Origin: Diphasiastrum complanatum
Taxonomy: Eukaryota; Streptophyta; Lycopodiopsida; Lycopodiales; Lycopodiaceae
DNA: 64,000 nt
Assembly: GCA_029204225.1 (NCBI GenBank)
Contig: CM055110.1
Location: 38,500,747 to 38,564,746, forward strand
Direction: 5' to 3'
Below the pieces are notes generated by a model. The model had not been told where the DNA came from. It ran no database searches and saw only the letters and a list, made by a program, of their open reading frames with translations. Shown piece by piece: positions 63,185-64,000 of the stretch (positions are counted from its first letter, which is position 1; every line of letters begins with the position of its first letter). The position numbers and the translations under genes were made by a program.

Positions 63185-63960
63185 GCCCCTATCTGGCACA
63201 ATGAAAGAAATTTACATCTTTCTAGGCCACACAGGTTATTATTGAATTTTTATAATACACTACGCCGATAAATTTAAAAAATGGGGTATTGATTTTGTTG
63301 GATCTATTAGTCCAGCAGCACGTGGCACACAATCACGATATATCTTAATTGCCACTGATTATGCAACAAAGTGGATAGAGGCTAGAGCAACACGAAAAGC
63401 AGACACAAAGTTTGTAGCACGCTTCCTCTATGAAAACATCACAACGAGATTTGGTTGTCCAATAGAGCTTGTCAGTGATCAAGGTTCTCACTTTCTTAAT
63501 AAAGTAATCAACATTTTACTGACTCATTACTTTGTTATCCACGTACTATCCTAGATGCAATGGACTAGCTGAGTCTACAAATAAAACAATTTGCAAAATC
63601 TTAACCAAGATGGTAGAAACCAGTCTTTCAGATGGGAAACAGAGTTATTCTCTGCTATCTAGGCATATCACACAATGCCAAACCGGGCCACGGATTGGAA
63701 AACATCGTTTGAGCTAGTATATGGCCAAGAGGTTGTTATGCCAGTAGAATTTTTAATTCCGTGCTTACGCGCCACTTTAGCTTATGCCATTGACTTGTGT
63801 GATGATAATGCTTATCAACACCAAGTTCAAAATCAACTTTCATGTTGACAAAACTATGTGAGACACGATCGCGACTTATATCCTACTATGCACAGTTAGT
63901 CCACAAATGATGATAGAAGGCCTCACATGATCGTCATGTCCGGACTAAGGATATTCATGA
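63185..63960 (+). pseudogene. Gypsy pol with reverse-transcriptase tail joined to integrase
   Basis: The reading MKEIYIFLGHTGYY, stop, IFIIHYADKF is the reverse-transcriptase connection. It passes within a few codons into KKWGIDFVGSISPAARGTQS and RYILIATDYATKWIEARATR (first Asp), ENITTRFGCPIELVSDQGSH (second Asp), then after a disrupted stretch STYYPRCNGLAESTNKTICK (Glu) and later LVYGQEVVMPVEFLIPCLRA. So the integrase D, D and E are all visible, while RNase H and the zinc-binding domain are deleted. Stops at about 63663 and 63717 and frameshifts show decay. The element may continue past the right edge. Confidence 0.85.
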
Positions 63961-64000
63961 TGGTGATAAAGTTTTACTTTACACGTCTTCCAAAGTCCAT

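Overview
The window looks like nuclear DNA of a land plant with a large, repeat-dominated genome. Copia and Ty3/gypsy LTR retrotransposons use initiator-Met tRNA primer sites, and CACTA/En-Spm and SWIM-type MULE DNA transposons carry plant-like introns. (GA/CT)n tracts exceed 100 bp, and the sequence is AT-rich with stop-ridden, nested elements. A gymnosperm or another large-genome lineage would fit, but the species cannot be read from the sequence. I see no ordinary host housekeeping gene, no rRNA or tRNA gene and no CRISPR.

Layout. 1-2.2 kb: minus-strand CACTA TNP2 transposase. 2.4-3.4 kb: intact minus-strand SET-domain ORF, with a minus-strand LTR and primer site just upstream (3.7-4.2 kb). 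4.4-9.8 kb: plus-strand LTR-element debris (gag knuckle, two copia RNase H ends, several LTR-like blocks). 9.8-10.2 kb: minus-strand fragment resembling a beta-class DNA methyltransferase. 10.8-13.3 kb: minus-strand Ty3/gypsy gag with leader, primer site and LTR; a second, inverted copy of that LTR lies at 16.2-16.7 kb. 16.7-18.5 kb: decayed minus-strand coiled-coil ORF, interrupted at 18,520 by a miniature LTR element (TRIM) with a 47-bp interior. 19.6-22.5 kb: copia end duplicated in a 1.3-kb tandem array. 23.4-25.9 kb: minus-strand copia. 25.9-28.6 kb: plus-strand MULE transposase with SWIM finger. 29.6-35.0 kb: near-complete plus-strand copia inserted into a GA/CT minisatellite. 35.2-36.6 kb: multi-exon gene with a methyltransferase-like motif. 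36.8-37.7 kb: GA minisatellite. 39.5-41.4 kb: minus-strand relative of the 29.6-kb copia. 42.6-48.6 kb: complete copia with two 274-bp LTRs. 48.8-50.3 kb: minus-strand gypsy reverse transcriptase. 50.3-55.4 kb: mostly AT-rich DNA and microsatellites. 56-64 kb: rearranged gypsy gag, protease, RNase H and integrase pieces.

Almost every element is broken. Most of the recognisable premature stops are transitions (TGG, CAG, CAA or CGA to stop), as expected from long-term cytosine methylation. The parts that deserve attention are the SET ORF beside the CACTA transposase, two separate methyltransferase-like sequences (one on the same strand as the SWIM-MULE), the minimal TRIM, and several rearranged or palindromic repeats. 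All protein assignments come from motifs read by eye; no database search was possible.
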